Source of the DNA: an uncultured Verrucomicrobiae bacterium
GTDB lineage: Bacteria; Verrucomicrobiota; Verrucomicrobiia; Limisphaerales; J093
Assembly: GCA_937946835.1 (NCBI GenBank)
Contig: CALFAV010000001.1
Span: forward strand, 1 to 56,948
DNA length: 56,948 nt
Reading direction: 5' to 3'
Positions 23,857 to 32,205 of the stretch are shown one piece after another (the stretch's first letter is position 1; every line of letters begins with the position of its first letter). The position numbers and the translations under genes were made by a program. The notes beneath the pieces are model-generated. The model worked only from the letters and a program-made list of their open reading frames with translations. It was not told the DNA's origin and ran no database searches.

Positions 23857-24846
23857 TTACTGGGTCAGGCGGATTTGTTCGACGCGGAGCAGCGGCGTGG
23901 CCCAGCCGGGTTCGAGGTATTCCTCGCCGGTCACACGCACCCGCTGGCCGTGGAAACGGCGCAGCTCCGGCTCGGGCGCCTCGATCCACAGGTAGTTCAA
24001 TCGCCGGCCCGTGTCCGTGGCGCGCAACTCGAAGGGGGTGGGCGCCTGAATGCTCCAGGTGCGTCGCACCACCCCTTCGCGCTGCACCACCCGGCGCGGG
24101 GAAGACGCCGGTGCGGTCACAGACCCGGGAGTTTCGAGCGGAGGGCGAACCGGTTCGATCGCCGTGGCCATCGGCTCGGGTTGCGTCTCCGGCCCGGCGG
24201 CAGGTCCCGGCGGGGGTGGGCTTGGCGGCGGGACGGGGGACGGTTCCGGAGCGGGGGGTGCGGTGGAAGGCGAGGGTCCGGGGACGGGCTCAGAGACCTT
24301 TTCGGCTGGCGTCACCTCTGCGGCCGGCGCGGCGGGCGGTGGCTCCGGGGCGGGGGTGATGGCGGGCGGTACCGGGTCCAGCAGGTGGGCCGCGACAAAA
24401 CCGGAAAGCCCGCGGGGAGCCAGGATTTTGAGCCAGCCATTGGTGCTCCCCAACACCGACAACTTCGCACCGTGCACCACCCGGCCCAGCACGGCAAAGT
24501 CCTCGCTCGGGCCGGCGCGTACGTTGAGAAGCCGGGTACTGACCTCGTTGGTCACCGGGTCCACATATTCCGCCGAGACCCAGACATGCGTGCCGGCGGG
24601 CAGTTCGATGCGGACCCATTCGGTGACCGGCTCGCCCTCAAACAGCGCGGGCAGGCCCTCCTCAAACACCAGCACGCGCTGGCCGCGGGACAGTTGGGTG
24701 ATCACCTCCCCGCCCTTGAGCGAGGGTCGGCTGCGGACGTTCACCCGGTCGGCCCGCACCCGGGCTTCGTTCTGGGCGCCGGCGGGCGCAACAGCCCCGG
24801 TCAGGCACCAGGCCAGGACCAAAAGGCTGGGGAAACACCGGTTCAT
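23857..24846 (-). CDS. Exported bacterial SH3-domain protein
   Basis: This 329-residue protein has a signal peptide (MNRCFPSLLVLAWCLTGAVAPAGAQ). It has two bacterial SH3 domains: about residues 27-95 (ADRVNVRSRPSLKGGEVITQL) and 100-162 (STRLLNVRAGPSEDFAVLGRV). A long Pro/Ala/Glu-rich linker (about 165-255) follows, then a roughly 75-residue beta-rich end (FELRATDTGRRLNYLW, RRFHGQRVRVTGEEYLE) that looks OB-like. Such proteins often bind peptidoglycan. Its ATG overlaps the pseudouridine synthase stop (ATGA, 24843-24846), implying translational coupling, though no functional link is obvious. Confidence 0.8.
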   Translation of the reverse strand: MNRCFPSLLVLAWCLTGAVAPAGAQNEARVRADRVNVRSRPSLKGGEVITQLSRGQRVLVFEEGLPALFEGEPVTEWVRIELPAGTHVWVSAEYVDPVTNEVSTRLLNVRAGPSEDFAVLGRVVHGAKLSVLGSTNGWLKILAPRGLSGFVAAHLLDPVPPAITPAPEPPPAAPAAEVTPAEKVSEPVPGPSPSTAPPAPEPSPVPPPSPPPPGPAAGPETQPEPMATAIEPVRPPLETPGSVTAPASSPRRVVQREGVVRRTWSIQAPTPFELRATDTGRRLNYLWIEAPEPELRRFHGQRVRVTGEEYLEPGWATPLLRVEQIRLTQ

Positions 24847-25625
24847 GAGTCAATGCCAGTAGAAGCCGGTGTGGGCAGCCTGTCAACCGCCGGTCGGGCC
24901 GCGCCGGCGGCCGGGGCATGACGCAGGGCCGTGACCTCCGCCGGCATCAACACGCGCCACTTGCCGGGCGGTAGATCCCCCAGGCGCAGCGGACCCAGTT
25001 GAAGCCGCGTCAACCGCTCCACCTCCAACCCCAGGGCCCGGAACATGCGGCGCACCTCGTGGCGACGCCCTTCGGTCAATTCCAACTCCACCACGCTGTG
25101 CGTCGCGTTGGCGGAAAGCACGCACACCTGCCGGGCGCGCAACACCTCACCCCCCTCGCGCACGCCCGAACAAAGGGCGCGTGCGGCCGCCGGGGTGATT
25201 TTCCCGGTCACCGTGGCGCGGTAGGTCTTGACCACCCCGAAGCGCGGGTGGGTCAGGCGCAGGCAGAGTTCGCCGTCGTTGGTGAGCAGCAGCAATCCTT
25301 CGCTGTCCCGGTCCAGCCGCCCCACGGGGTACAGGTCCTGCCATTCGCGCGGCAGCAGGTCGCTGACGAGCCGCTGGGCGGGCGTTTGCCGGGCGCGCGA
25401 GCAGACGTAACCCCGCGGCTTGTGCAGTGCCACGGTGATCCGCCGCCGGGGTTCAACCGGCCGGCCGTCCACCTGCACCCGGTCCCGGCCCGGTTCGACC
25501 TTCAACCCCGGTGTGCGGGCCGGCGCGCCGTTGACCCAGACACGCCCTTCGCGCATGAGTTGCTCGGCGGCCCGGCGGGATGCCAGGCCGGCGGCGGCAA
25601 TGAGCTTCTGGAGCCGGATTTTCAA
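24843..25625 (-). CDS. RsuA/RluB-family pseudouridine synthase
   Basis: This roughly 260-residue protein modifies uridine in rRNA. An S4 domain (IRLQKLIAAAGLASRRAAEQ, then GRVWVNG) is followed by the catalytic domain with LHKPRGYVCS, the catalytic Asp in VGRLDRDSEGLLLLTNDG, KTYRATVTG and the C-terminal EGRRHEVRRMF. The RsuA/RluB/RluE group is certain; length and the S4 domain favour RluB. No ATG is available. TTG at 25625 gives the usual family start (KIRLQKLI), and TTG at 25661 is an alternative. It overlaps the SH3 gene by 4 bp. Confidence 0.9.
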   Translation of the reverse strand: MKIRLQKLIAAAGLASRRAAEQLMREGRVWVNGAPARTPGLKVEPGRDRVQVDGRPVEPRRRITVALHKPRGYVCSRARQTPAQRLVSDLLPREWQDLYPVGRLDRDSEGLLLLTNDGELCLRLTHPRFGVVKTYRATVTGKITPAAARALCSGVREGGEVLRARQVCVLSANATHSVVELELTEGRRHEVRRMFRALGLEVERLTRLQLGPLRLGDLPPGKWRVLMPAEVTALRHAPAAGAARPAVDRLPTPASTGIDS

Positions 25626-25695
25626 GCGCGCGGGGGTCCCGCTGGACGGAAAGCGGTGCAACCCGTGTGCCCGGGCGACCGGAACAGCCCGGGGA

Positions 25696-25851
25696 TCAGG
25701 CCGCGGGCTTGGTTTTCCGCAGACCGGTCACGCGGTCGCCTTCCTTCCACTCGCCGCGTTTCTTGAGCAGTTCGATGCGCTCGTAGCGTTTGAGCACGTT
25801 GCGCTTGGCGCCCAGCGTGGACGCCGCGCGGAGGCTTCGATGTTGTGACAT
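25696..25851 (-). CDS. Small basic protein of the Verrucomicrobia/Chlamydiae type
   Basis: This 51-residue basic protein begins MSQHRSLRAASTLGAKRNVL and continues KRYERIELLKKRGEWKEG, ending GLRKTKPAA. It matches, from memory, the short Lys/Arg-rich family conserved across Verrucomicrobia and Chlamydiae (TIGR04137-type), whose proposed role is with rRNA or ribosomes but is not established. The start ATG 25851 has GGAG about 8 nt upstream. A small hairpin (CCACCC-ACTCC-GGGTGG on the minus strand, about 25880-25897) lies in its leader. It is upstream of the pseudouridine synthase in the same direction, with about 70 bp between them. It serves as a taxonomic marker for the window. Confidence 0.8.
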   Translation of the reverse strand: MSQHRSLRAASTLGAKRNVLKRYERIELLKKRGEWKEGDRVTGLRKTKPAA

Positions 25852-26082
25852 GGCCGTCTCCGTTTCTGGCTTGTTTGACCCACCCGGAGTGGGTGGACCG
25901 GCATGTTGACACAAGGGGCGAAAACCGCCCAAGCCCAAAATGCGGGCGCAGTCGTACTGTTCTCCACGGCGGAGCCGGGGGTGCCGCTCGACAGCCCGGG
26001 GAGAATTGCGCCGGGTCGCACCCGGGAGGCGGGTGGCGGGGAACCGAGCCGCTGGCAACCGGAGCCGCGCGTCATTTTTCTG

Positions 26083-26111
26083 TTTACAAGCGACGGCCGG
26101 TGGTTTATTCG
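26083..26111 (+). promoter_or_regulatory. Possible promoter of the PEP-CTERM gene
   Basis: TTTACA (26083-26088) is followed 15 nt later by TTTATT (26104-26109), or 17 nt later by TATTCG. A GGAAG Shine-Dalgarno (26123-26127) then precedes the ATG at 26136. Confidence 0.35.
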
Positions 26112-26135
26112 GCACTTCACCCGGAAGCACCAAAC

Positions 26136-27104
26136 ATGAAAATCCTAAGGCACACACTAAATGGCCTGGCGACGCTGGCTCTGGCGGGCCTGTGGAGCAA
26201 CGTCACGGCCCAAGAACTGTTCTCGGACAATTTCGACACGGACACCTCGGCCAACTGGTCCATTTACACCTCGCAGGCGGACACCGCGGTGGTGTTTGCC
26301 TACGATTACAGCGCCGACGGCATCCCCGCGGCGCCCCACTCCAGCGGGACGACGCTGGGGGTGAAGTTCACCGCCAACATGGTCGCCGGCCAGTCGCCGG
26401 AAGCCGCCGGCCTGAACATTGTCCCCAAGGGGCAGAATTTTAGCGGCGACTACGTGCTGAAGTTTGATCTGTGGATCAACGCCAACGGCCCCTTCCCGGC
26501 GGGTGGTACCGGCTCGACCGAGTTTGCCTCGGCGGGCATCGGGCTGGCGGGTGACGGCGCGCTGCTGTGGCACGGCGCGGCCCCGGCGGGGGTGGGCTGG
26601 TTTGCGGTCTCCGGCGAGGGCGGCGCCAGCCAGGACTTCCGCGCCTACGTGGGCACCACCATGCAGGGCGAAGGCCCGGTGTACTTTGCCAACGGTTCGC
26701 CGGAACGGGACAACAGTCATCCCTACTACGCGACGACCTTCCCCGGTGGGCAAACCCCGCCCGCCAGCCAGACGGCGGCTCATCCCCAACAGACCGGGGC
26801 GCTGAACGTGGGCACGGTGGGCTTTGCCTGGCGGCAGGTCGAGATCAGCAAGGTGGGCGATGAAGTGGTTTGGTCCATTGACGGCCTGCCCATCGCCAAA
26901 CTGACCGGCTCGGGCAACGGGATTTCACTCAACGGCAACATCAGCGTGGGCTACTTCGACCCGTTCAACTCGGTCTCGGACAATCCGGCCCTGAGCTTTG
27001 GCATCGTGGACAACGTGCGGGTGGAATTCATCCCCGAGCCTTCGACCCTCGCCCTGGGAGTGCTCGGTTTCGGGGCCTGGCTGCTGGCCCGCCGCCGGAG
27101 CTAG
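26136..27104 (+). CDS. PEP-CTERM sorting-domain exported protein
   Basis: This 322-residue protein has a signal peptide (LRHTLNGLATLALAGLWSNVTAQ), a beta-rich central region beginning with LFSDNFDTDTSANWSIY, typical of concanavalin/LamG-like extracellular proteins, and the C-terminal sorting signal IPEPSTLALGVLGFGAWLLARRRS: a PEP motif, a hydrophobic helix and an Arg cluster. PEP-CTERM proteins are processed by an exosortase and usually delivered to the surface or extracellular matrix. The exosortase is not in this window. ATG 26136 is preceded by GGAAG. The gene is monocistronic, ending in a strong terminator. The cargo domain's function is not known. Confidence 0.88.
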   Translation: MKILRHTLNGLATLALAGLWSNVTAQELFSDNFDTDTSANWSIYTSQADTAVVFAYDYSADGIPAAPHSSGTTLGVKFTANMVAGQSPEAAGLNIVPKGQNFSGDYVLKFDLWINANGPFPAGGTGSTEFASAGIGLAGDGALLWHGAAPAGVGWFAVSGEGGASQDFRAYVGTTMQGEGPVYFANGSPERDNSHPYYATTFPGGQTPPASQTAAHPQQTGALNVGTVGFAWRQVEISKVGDEVVWSIDGLPIAKLTGSGNGISLNGNISVGYFDPFNSVSDNPALSFGIVDNVRVEFIPEPSTLALGVLGFGAWLLARRRS

Positions 27105-27134
27105 CTGAGAGCGCCCCACCCCACACACCTCTCA

Positions 27135-27161
27135 CGGCCGCCCGCGGGCGGCCGTTTTTTT
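27135..27161 (+). terminator. Intrinsic terminator after the PEP-CTERM gene
   Basis: A perfect GC palindrome (CGGCCGCCCG/CGGGCGGCCG) is followed by TTTTTTT. Confidence 0.9.
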
Positions 27162-27193
27162 AGTGGCGTCCGGCCCGAACGTCACCGGTCCGT

Positions 27194-28483
27194 TTACAGC
27201 TCGGCCACCAGGAACCGGGCAAACTCCCCGTGCAGATGCGGCGGCACCCGCGCCCGGAACCGGGCCGCTTCCCCGTCATACTCGCGGGTGACGATCTGTC
27301 CCACCTCGTGAAGCCGGGCCACGGCCGCGGCTTCGCTGTGCGGGATGGCCAGCTCCAGAAATTCGCGCGCCGGGCGCAGCGCGTTGGCCAGCGCCGCCAG
27401 CAATTCGTCAAACCCGGCCCGAGTGCGGGCCGAAACCGCCACCGCCCGCGGATGTTGCTCCCGCCACCAGGCCAGCGCGCCGGGCTCGGGCAGCCGGTCA
27501 ATCTTGTTGAGGACCATCAACACGGGGATGTCCGCCACGCCCAGTTCGGCCAGCACGGCGTTCACGGCGGCGATTTGTTCGGCGGCGCGCGGGTGGCTCA
27601 CATCCACCACGTGCAGGAGCAGGTCGGCGTTGACCACCTCCTCGAGCGTGGCCTTGAAGGCCTCGACCAACTGGTGCGGCAGTTTGCGAATGAAGCCCAC
27701 CGTGTCCGAGAGCAGCACATTTTGGTTGGTGGGCAGGTGCAAGCGACGGGTGGTCGGGTCCAGCGTGGCAAAGAGCCGGTCTTCCTCGAGCACCCCGGCC
27801 CGGGTCAACGCGTTGAAGAGGGTGGACTTGCCGGCGTTGGTGTAACCCACAATCGAGGCCAGCGGCCAGTGGTGGCGTTGGCGCCCCTGTCGTTGCGTGG
27901 TGCGCCGGCGGCGCACCTCCTCGAGCTCGAGTTTGAGCCGGTCAATGCGCTCCTGCACTTTGCGGCGGTCAGCCTCAAGCTGACTTTCGCCCTCGCCCCC
28001 GATGGCCCCCAAACCGCCGCGCTGGCGCGAGAGGTGGGTCCAGTAGCGGCGCAACCGGGGCAGCAGGTGTTGCAACTGCGCCAGCTCGACCTGGAGCTTG
28101 CCCTCGCGCGTGCGCGCCCGCAGGGCGAAGATGTCCAGGATCACCTCGGTGCGGTCGAGAATCTTCGCGCCGATCACCTGCTCGAGGTTGCGGCCCTGGG
28201 CCGGGGTCAGTTCATCATCGAAAACCACCGTGTCCACCGCTTCGGCGCGGCAGCGCTCGGCGATTTCCCGGGCCTTGCCCGAACCGATAAACGTCCCGGG
28301 GGTGGGTTGGTCCAGCCGCTGGGTCACCTGCCCGACCACCTGGCCGCCGGCGGTGCGAACCAGTTCGGCCAGTTCGTCCAGCGAATCTGCAACCTCCCCG
28401 TTGGTACGGTGCTTCAACTCCACGCCCACCAGCAGCACCCGCTCGGTGCGGCGTTCCTGATTGGTCGAAATGAGCGCTTTCAA
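27194..28483 (-). CDS. hflX: GTPase HflX
   Basis: This 429-residue ribosome-associated GTPase splits or rescues stalled ribosomes under stress. The N-terminal HflX domain contains TFIGSGKAREIAERC and FDDELTPAQGRNLEQ, and a middle helical part contains GGLGAIGGEGESQLE. The G domain has G1 GYTNAGKSTLFN, G2 ATLDPTTR, G3 DTVGFIRKLPHQLVEAF and G4 NKIDR. A TTG start at 28483 is required because an in-frame TAA lies 24 bp upstream and no ATG occurs before the conserved sequence. A good promoter (28507-28534) sits just upstream and predicts a leader of about 17 nt. Confidence 0.95.
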   Translation of the reverse strand: MKALISTNQERRTERVLLVGVELKHRTNGEVADSLDELAELVRTAGGQVVGQVTQRLDQPTPGTFIGSGKAREIAERCRAEAVDTVVFDDELTPAQGRNLEQVIGAKILDRTEVILDIFALRARTREGKLQVELAQLQHLLPRLRRYWTHLSRQRGGLGAIGGEGESQLEADRRKVQERIDRLKLELEEVRRRRTTQRQGRQRHHWPLASIVGYTNAGKSTLFNALTRAGVLEEDRLFATLDPTTRRLHLPTNQNVLLSDTVGFIRKLPHQLVEAFKATLEEVVNADLLLHVVDVSHPRAAEQIAAVNAVLAELGVADIPVLMVLNKIDRLPEPGALAWWREQHPRAVAVSARTRAGFDELLAALANALRPAREFLELAIPHSEAAAVARLHEVGQIVTREYDGEAARFRARVPPHLHGEFARFLVAEL

Positions 28484-28506
28484 CTCGTGGTGCGACGCAC
28501 GGCCTT

Positions 28507-28534
28507 AATTTATCGCAACCGCCCGGGGCTGCAA
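28507..28534 (-). promoter_or_regulatory. Predicted sigma70-type promoter of hflX
   Basis: On the minus strand TTGCAG (28534-28529), 16 nt, TAAATT (28512-28507). The predicted start of transcription is about 28500, some 17 nt before the TTG start codon. Confidence 0.5.
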
Positions 28535-28699
28535 CGGCCCTTCACGGCAGCCGCCCTCGTGCGGCACCGCTTTGCCCGCCCGGTCCCCGCCTGATCGGGA
28601 GAACCGAGCCGCGGACATAACGGCCCGTCGCCCGCCACCGCCCGGGGGAAACGGCTGTCCATTTCCGCGCGCGGATGCTTGGATTCCGCGGTCAACGTC

Positions 28700-30207
28700 A
28701 TGGACTACGAAGCCGTCATCGGGTTGGAAACGCACGTCCAACTCAAAACCCGCTCGAAGATGTGGTGCGGGTGCGCCAACGCCTTCGGCGCCCCGCCCAA
28801 CACCCTGGTCTGCCCGGTGTGTCTGGGGTTGCCCGGCACCCTGCCCGTGCCCAACGAGGAGGCCCTGCGCCTGACCGCGCTGGCCGGGCTGCTGTTGAAC
28901 GCCACGCTGCCGCCCCGGGCCAGGTTCGACCGCAAGAGCTACTTCTACCCCGACATGCCCAAGAACTACCAGATCACCCAGTACGACCAACCTTCGACCG
29001 TGGGCGGCTACGTCGAGTTCGAGTACGACGGCCCGTGCCGGCAGCGCGGACCCAACGGCTTTCCGATGGTGCGGCTGACCCGCGCCCATCTCGAGGAGGA
29101 CGTGGGCAAGAGCTTCCACTTCGAGCGCCACAGCGGGGTGGACTTCAACCGGGCCGGTGTCCCGCTGCTGGAAATCGTCTCCGAGCCGGACATCTCCAGC
29201 CCGGACATGGCCCACGCCTACCTCACCGCGCTGAAGGAAATTCTGGTGCACGGCGGGGTGAGCGATTGCGACATGGAAAAAGGCCAGGTCCGCTGCGACG
29301 TAAACGTGTCCGTGCGCCCGGTGGGCCACGCCGAACTGGGCGCCAAGATCGAGATCAAAAACCTGAACTCCTTCTCCGCCGTGCGCCGCGCGCTCGAGTA
29401 CGAAATCGCCCGCCAGATCGCGGTCCTGCGCCGCGGCGGGCGGCTGGTCCAATCCACCCGCCGCTGGGACGAGGCCGCCGGGGTGACCGAGGAAATGCGC
29501 ACCAAGGAAGAGGCGCACGACTACCGGTACTTTCCCGACCCGGACCTGATGCCGCTGGAGCCCGGGGCCGACTGGTTGGCAGAGGTCCGGTCGCGGGTGG
29601 TCGAACTGCCCCTGGCCCGCAAGCGGCGCTTCATGCGCGACTACGGCCTGCCGGCCGGCGACGCCGAGGTGTTCAAAAACGATGTGGCCCTGGGCGACTA
29701 CTTCGAGCGCCTGGCCCCGCGCGCCCGCCAGCCCAAGGCCGTGGCCAACTGGATACTCAACAACCTCCTGGCCCGGCTGGCCGAAACGGAGGAAAAGCCC
29801 GAAGCCCGGGGGCCGCAGAGGAAGCGACCACACCCGTTGCCGGCACGGCCGAGCGTCTGGCCCGCCTGCGGTTCAAGCCTGACGACCTGCTGGAACTGGT
29901 GGGACTGGTCGAGGCCGGCACGCTCAGCAGCTCCGGCGCCCAGCGCGTTTTTAACGAGATGTTCGACACCGGCGAGCCGCCCCGAAGCATCGTCGAGCGA
30001 CTCGGCCTGGCCCAGGTCAGCGATGCCGCCGCCCTGGAAGCCCTTTGCGACCAGGTCCTGGCCGCCCATCCCGGCCCGGCCGCGGACTACCGGGCCGGCA
30101 AGGTGGCCGCCTTGAATTTCCTCAAGGGCCAGGTGATGAAGCTCAGCCGGGGCCGGGCCAACCCGTCGCTGGTCGGAGAAATCCTTGAACGGAAGCTCAA
30201 GAGCTGA
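28700..30207 (+). CDS. gatB: Asp/Glu-tRNA amidotransferase subunit B, with a frameshift
   Basis: GatB is the kinase-type subunit of GatCAB, which converts Glu-tRNA(Gln) or Asp-tRNA(Asn) to the amidated form. The first part reads AVIGLETHVQL, CPVCLGLPGTLPVPN, KSYFYPDMPKNYQI, FNRAGVPLLEIV and KIEIKNLNSF, and runs to about 29812 in one frame. The C-terminal YqeY-like part (FKPDDLLELVGL, VFNEMFDTG, FLKGQVMKLSRGRANPSLV) continues in the -1 frame to the stop at 30207. One extra G in the G5 run at 29808-29812 restores a single 502-residue protein of normal length. The alternatives are a sequencing error in a homopolymer, a real one-base deletion, or slippage; GatB is normally needed when GlnRS or AsnRS is absent, so an error is likeliest. 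Confidence 0.9.
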
Positions 30208-30245
30208 GGTGCGCACCGCCACCCCGCATGGCCGGTGTGCGGGAA

Positions 30246-30272
30246 GCGAGCCGTTCACCCGACCCGGCTCGC
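30246..30272. terminator. Hairpin between convergent gatB and tyrS
   Basis: An 8-bp stem (GCGAGCCG/CGGCTCGC) with an 11-nt loop and no T-run on either side. Assigned by position only. Confidence 0.25.
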
Positions 30273-30309
30273 GCCGGACGCGAACTCGGCGCCGCGGGCC
30301 GGCCCGGGC

Positions 30310-31590
30310 TCACGGCACGGTTACCAACACGTAGTTGCGCCTGCCCTTGCGCAGCAGGAGGTGCTTGCCAAAAAGCAGGTCGGCGCGCGTGACGTGCCGA
30401 CGCGGGGAGGTTTCGCGCACATTGTTGAGGTAAATGCCCCCGCCTTCGACATCCTTGCGCGCCTGACCCTTGCTGGCGGACAGGCCGGTGTGCACCAACA
30501 GATCGAGCAGACTCAGTCCGGCCCCGTCCAGTTGCGCCGGGTCCAGCGCGCGGGTGGGCACTTCGCCGGCAATTTCGGCAAAGGCCGCTTCGCGGATGCC
30601 CTCGAGCGAGCCGCCGAACAGGATTTCGCTGGCGCGGACCGCCTCCTCGCAGGCGGTGGGACCGTGGACCAGGGTGGTCAGCTCGCGCGCCAGGCGCTTC
30701 TGGGCGGTGCGGGCCTCGGGGCGCGTGGCCACTTCCTCGGCCAGCGCCCGGATTTCCTCGATCGGCACGAAAGTGAGGAAGTTCAGGAGCTTGATCACCT
30801 CGGCGTCCTCGGCCTGAACAAAAAACTGGTAGAAACGGTACGGGCTGGTGCGGCGCGGGTCCAGATACACGGCGCCGGAGGCGGTTTTGCCGTACTTGGT
30901 GCCGTCGGCCCGGGTCAGCAGGGGAAAGGTCAGCCCCCACACGGGGACGCCGAGTTTGCGGCGGGTCAGCTCCACACCGGCGGTGATGTTGCCCCACTGA
31001 TCAGTGGCGCCCACCTGAAGTTCGCAGCCGAACTCGCGACGCAGGTGGTAAAAGTCATAGGCTTGAAGCAGCATGTAGCTGAACTCGGTGTAGCTGATGC
31101 CGGCCTCGCGGTCCTCCATGCGGGCGCGCACGGACTCCTTGGCGATCATCCAGTTCACGGTGAAGTGCTTGCCGACCTCGCGCAAAAAGTCCAGGTAACT
31201 GATCGGCCCGAGCCAGTCGGCATTGTCCACCAGCCGGGCCGGGTTGCGGCGGGTCTCGAAGTCCAGAAAGCGGGCCAGTTGGGCCTTGATCGCGGCGATG
31301 TTGGCCTGCACCTGCTCGCGACTGAGCAGGTTGCGTTCGGCCGATTTGCCGGAAGGGTCGCCCACCATGCCGGTGGCGCCGCCGGCGAGCGCGATGGGGT
31401 GATGGCCGGCAAGTTGAAAGCGGCGCAGCGCCAGCAACGGAACCAGATTGCCCACGTGGAGCGAGTCGGCCGTGGGGTCGAAACCGCAGTACAAGGTGGT
31501 GGGGCCGGCGGCCAGACGCGCCGCGAGGGCCGGGGTGTCGGTGCAATCGGCGAAGAGGCCGCGGGCTTGGAGCTCTGCCAGGATGTCCAT
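30310..31590 (-). CDS. tyrS: Tyrosyl-tRNA synthetase
   Basis: This 426-residue class I aminoacyl-tRNA synthetase has YCGFDPTADSLHVGNLVPLL (HVGN as the HIGH motif), GGATGMVGDPSGKS, the tyrosine-pocket segments YTEFSYMLLQAYDF and GATDQWGNI, and the KMSKS-equivalent KYGKTASGAVYLDP. A C-terminal S4 domain follows (LSASKGQARKDVEGGGIYLNN). It belongs to the eubacterial TyrS type with KFGKT/KYGKT. ATG 31590 is chosen because it gives the family N-terminus MDILAELQARG. No T-box was recognised upstream. The downstream neighbour gatB is convergent. Confidence 0.97.
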   Translation of the reverse strand: MDILAELQARGLFADCTDTPALAARLAAGPTTLYCGFDPTADSLHVGNLVPLLALRRFQLAGHHPIALAGGATGMVGDPSGKSAERNLLSREQVQANIAAIKAQLARFLDFETRRNPARLVDNADWLGPISYLDFLREVGKHFTVNWMIAKESVRARMEDREAGISYTEFSYMLLQAYDFYHLRREFGCELQVGATDQWGNITAGVELTRRKLGVPVWGLTFPLLTRADGTKYGKTASGAVYLDPRRTSPYRFYQFFVQAEDAEVIKLLNFLTFVPIEEIRALAEEVATRPEARTAQKRLARELTTLVHGPTACEEAVRASEILFGGSLEGIREAAFAEIAGEVPTRALDPAQLDGAGLSLLDLLVHTGLSASKGQARKDVEGGGIYLNNVRETSPRRHVTRADLLFGKHLLLRKGRRNYVLVTVP

Positions 31591-31766
31591 GAAGCGCCAA
31601 TGAAACGGGGGCGCCGCTGGTTGCTCAACGGCAAAAAGCATCCCCGACTGACAGGGGGTCCCTCCGTTTCCCCCCGGCGGGGCGCGCCGGCAAAGCCTGC
31701 GCCCTTGAACCACGACCGCAGGCACTCCCCGGGGAGTCTCCGGCGCGGGCTGTCCGGTCTTTGGGG

Positions 31767-31794
31767 TTTACAGCGGGGGGCGGGTGGTTAGGCT
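31767..31794 (+). promoter_or_regulatory. Predicted leaderless promoter of the YkvA-like operon
   Basis: TTTACA (31767-31772), 16 nt, TAGGCT (31789-31794), then exactly 6 nt to ATG 31801. Confidence 0.5.
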
Positions 31795-31800
31795 GGGGCC

Positions 31801-32205
31801 ATGCCGGAAATCGTTGATTTTGTGAACCGCGGCGCCGGGCAGATCACCCCGCAGGTGGTGGACACCGTGTTGCGGAAACTGCCCTTGTGGAAAGCCGAGT
31901 TCACCCAAATCCAGGCCCCCCAGTATCCTCACCTGGTGAGCCAGCTTGAGTTTTTGGCCGATGTGGTCGAGGACACGGCCGAGGGCGCGTACAAAGAGCT
32001 GCCCTACACGGCCTTTGCGGCCGCGGTGTTTGCCCTGATTTACGCGCACCGCAAGGTGGACCTGATCCCGGATACGGTGTCAAACCTGGGGCGGGCGGAT
32101 GATTCGAGCGTGGTGCGGGCGGTGTTGATCCAGCACGAAAAGGCGTTCGCCCGCTATGCGGCCCGTCAGGGGCTGGATTGGGCGCGCATTACCAGCAAGG
32201 CATGA
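31801..32205 (+). CDS. YkvA/DUF1232-like protein
   Basis: This 134-residue protein has a C-terminal half with TAFAAAVFALIYAHRKVDLIPD followed by NLGRADDSSVVRAVLIQHE. This is the YkvA/DUF1232 pattern of a hydrophobic helix, a DLIPD turn and a paired acidic helix. The family is often membrane-associated, with unknown function. The N-terminal part is helical and acidic. It is the first gene of an overlapping operon: its stop overlaps the ATG of the next gene (ATGA, 32202-32205), which is followed by lspA and miaA. The predicted promoter sits directly before it. Confidence 0.7.
   Translation: MPEIVDFVNRGAGQITPQVVDTVLRKLPLWKAEFTQIQAPQYPHLVSQLEFLADVVEDTAEGAYKELPYTAFAAAVFALIYAHRKVDLIPDTVSNLGRADDSSVVRAVLIQHEKAFARYAARQGLDWARITSKA

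Noticed and set aside
25906..25911. A perfect TTGACA on the plus strand before the PEP-CTERM gene
   Set aside because: No acceptable -10 lies 15-19 nt downstream. The TTTACA at 26083 fits better.
29781..29830. Classical -1 slippery heptamer (X-XXY-YYZ) in gatB
   Set aside because: No such heptamer is present in the reading frame at the shift. Only a single-tRNA slip on the G5 run is possible, so programmed frameshifting is not claimed.
31591..31766. T-box or other riboswitch in front of tyrS
   Set aside because: No T-box sequence (a conserved TGG-containing bulge) or leader hairpin series was found, and tyrS lies on the minus strand with a short upstream gap.
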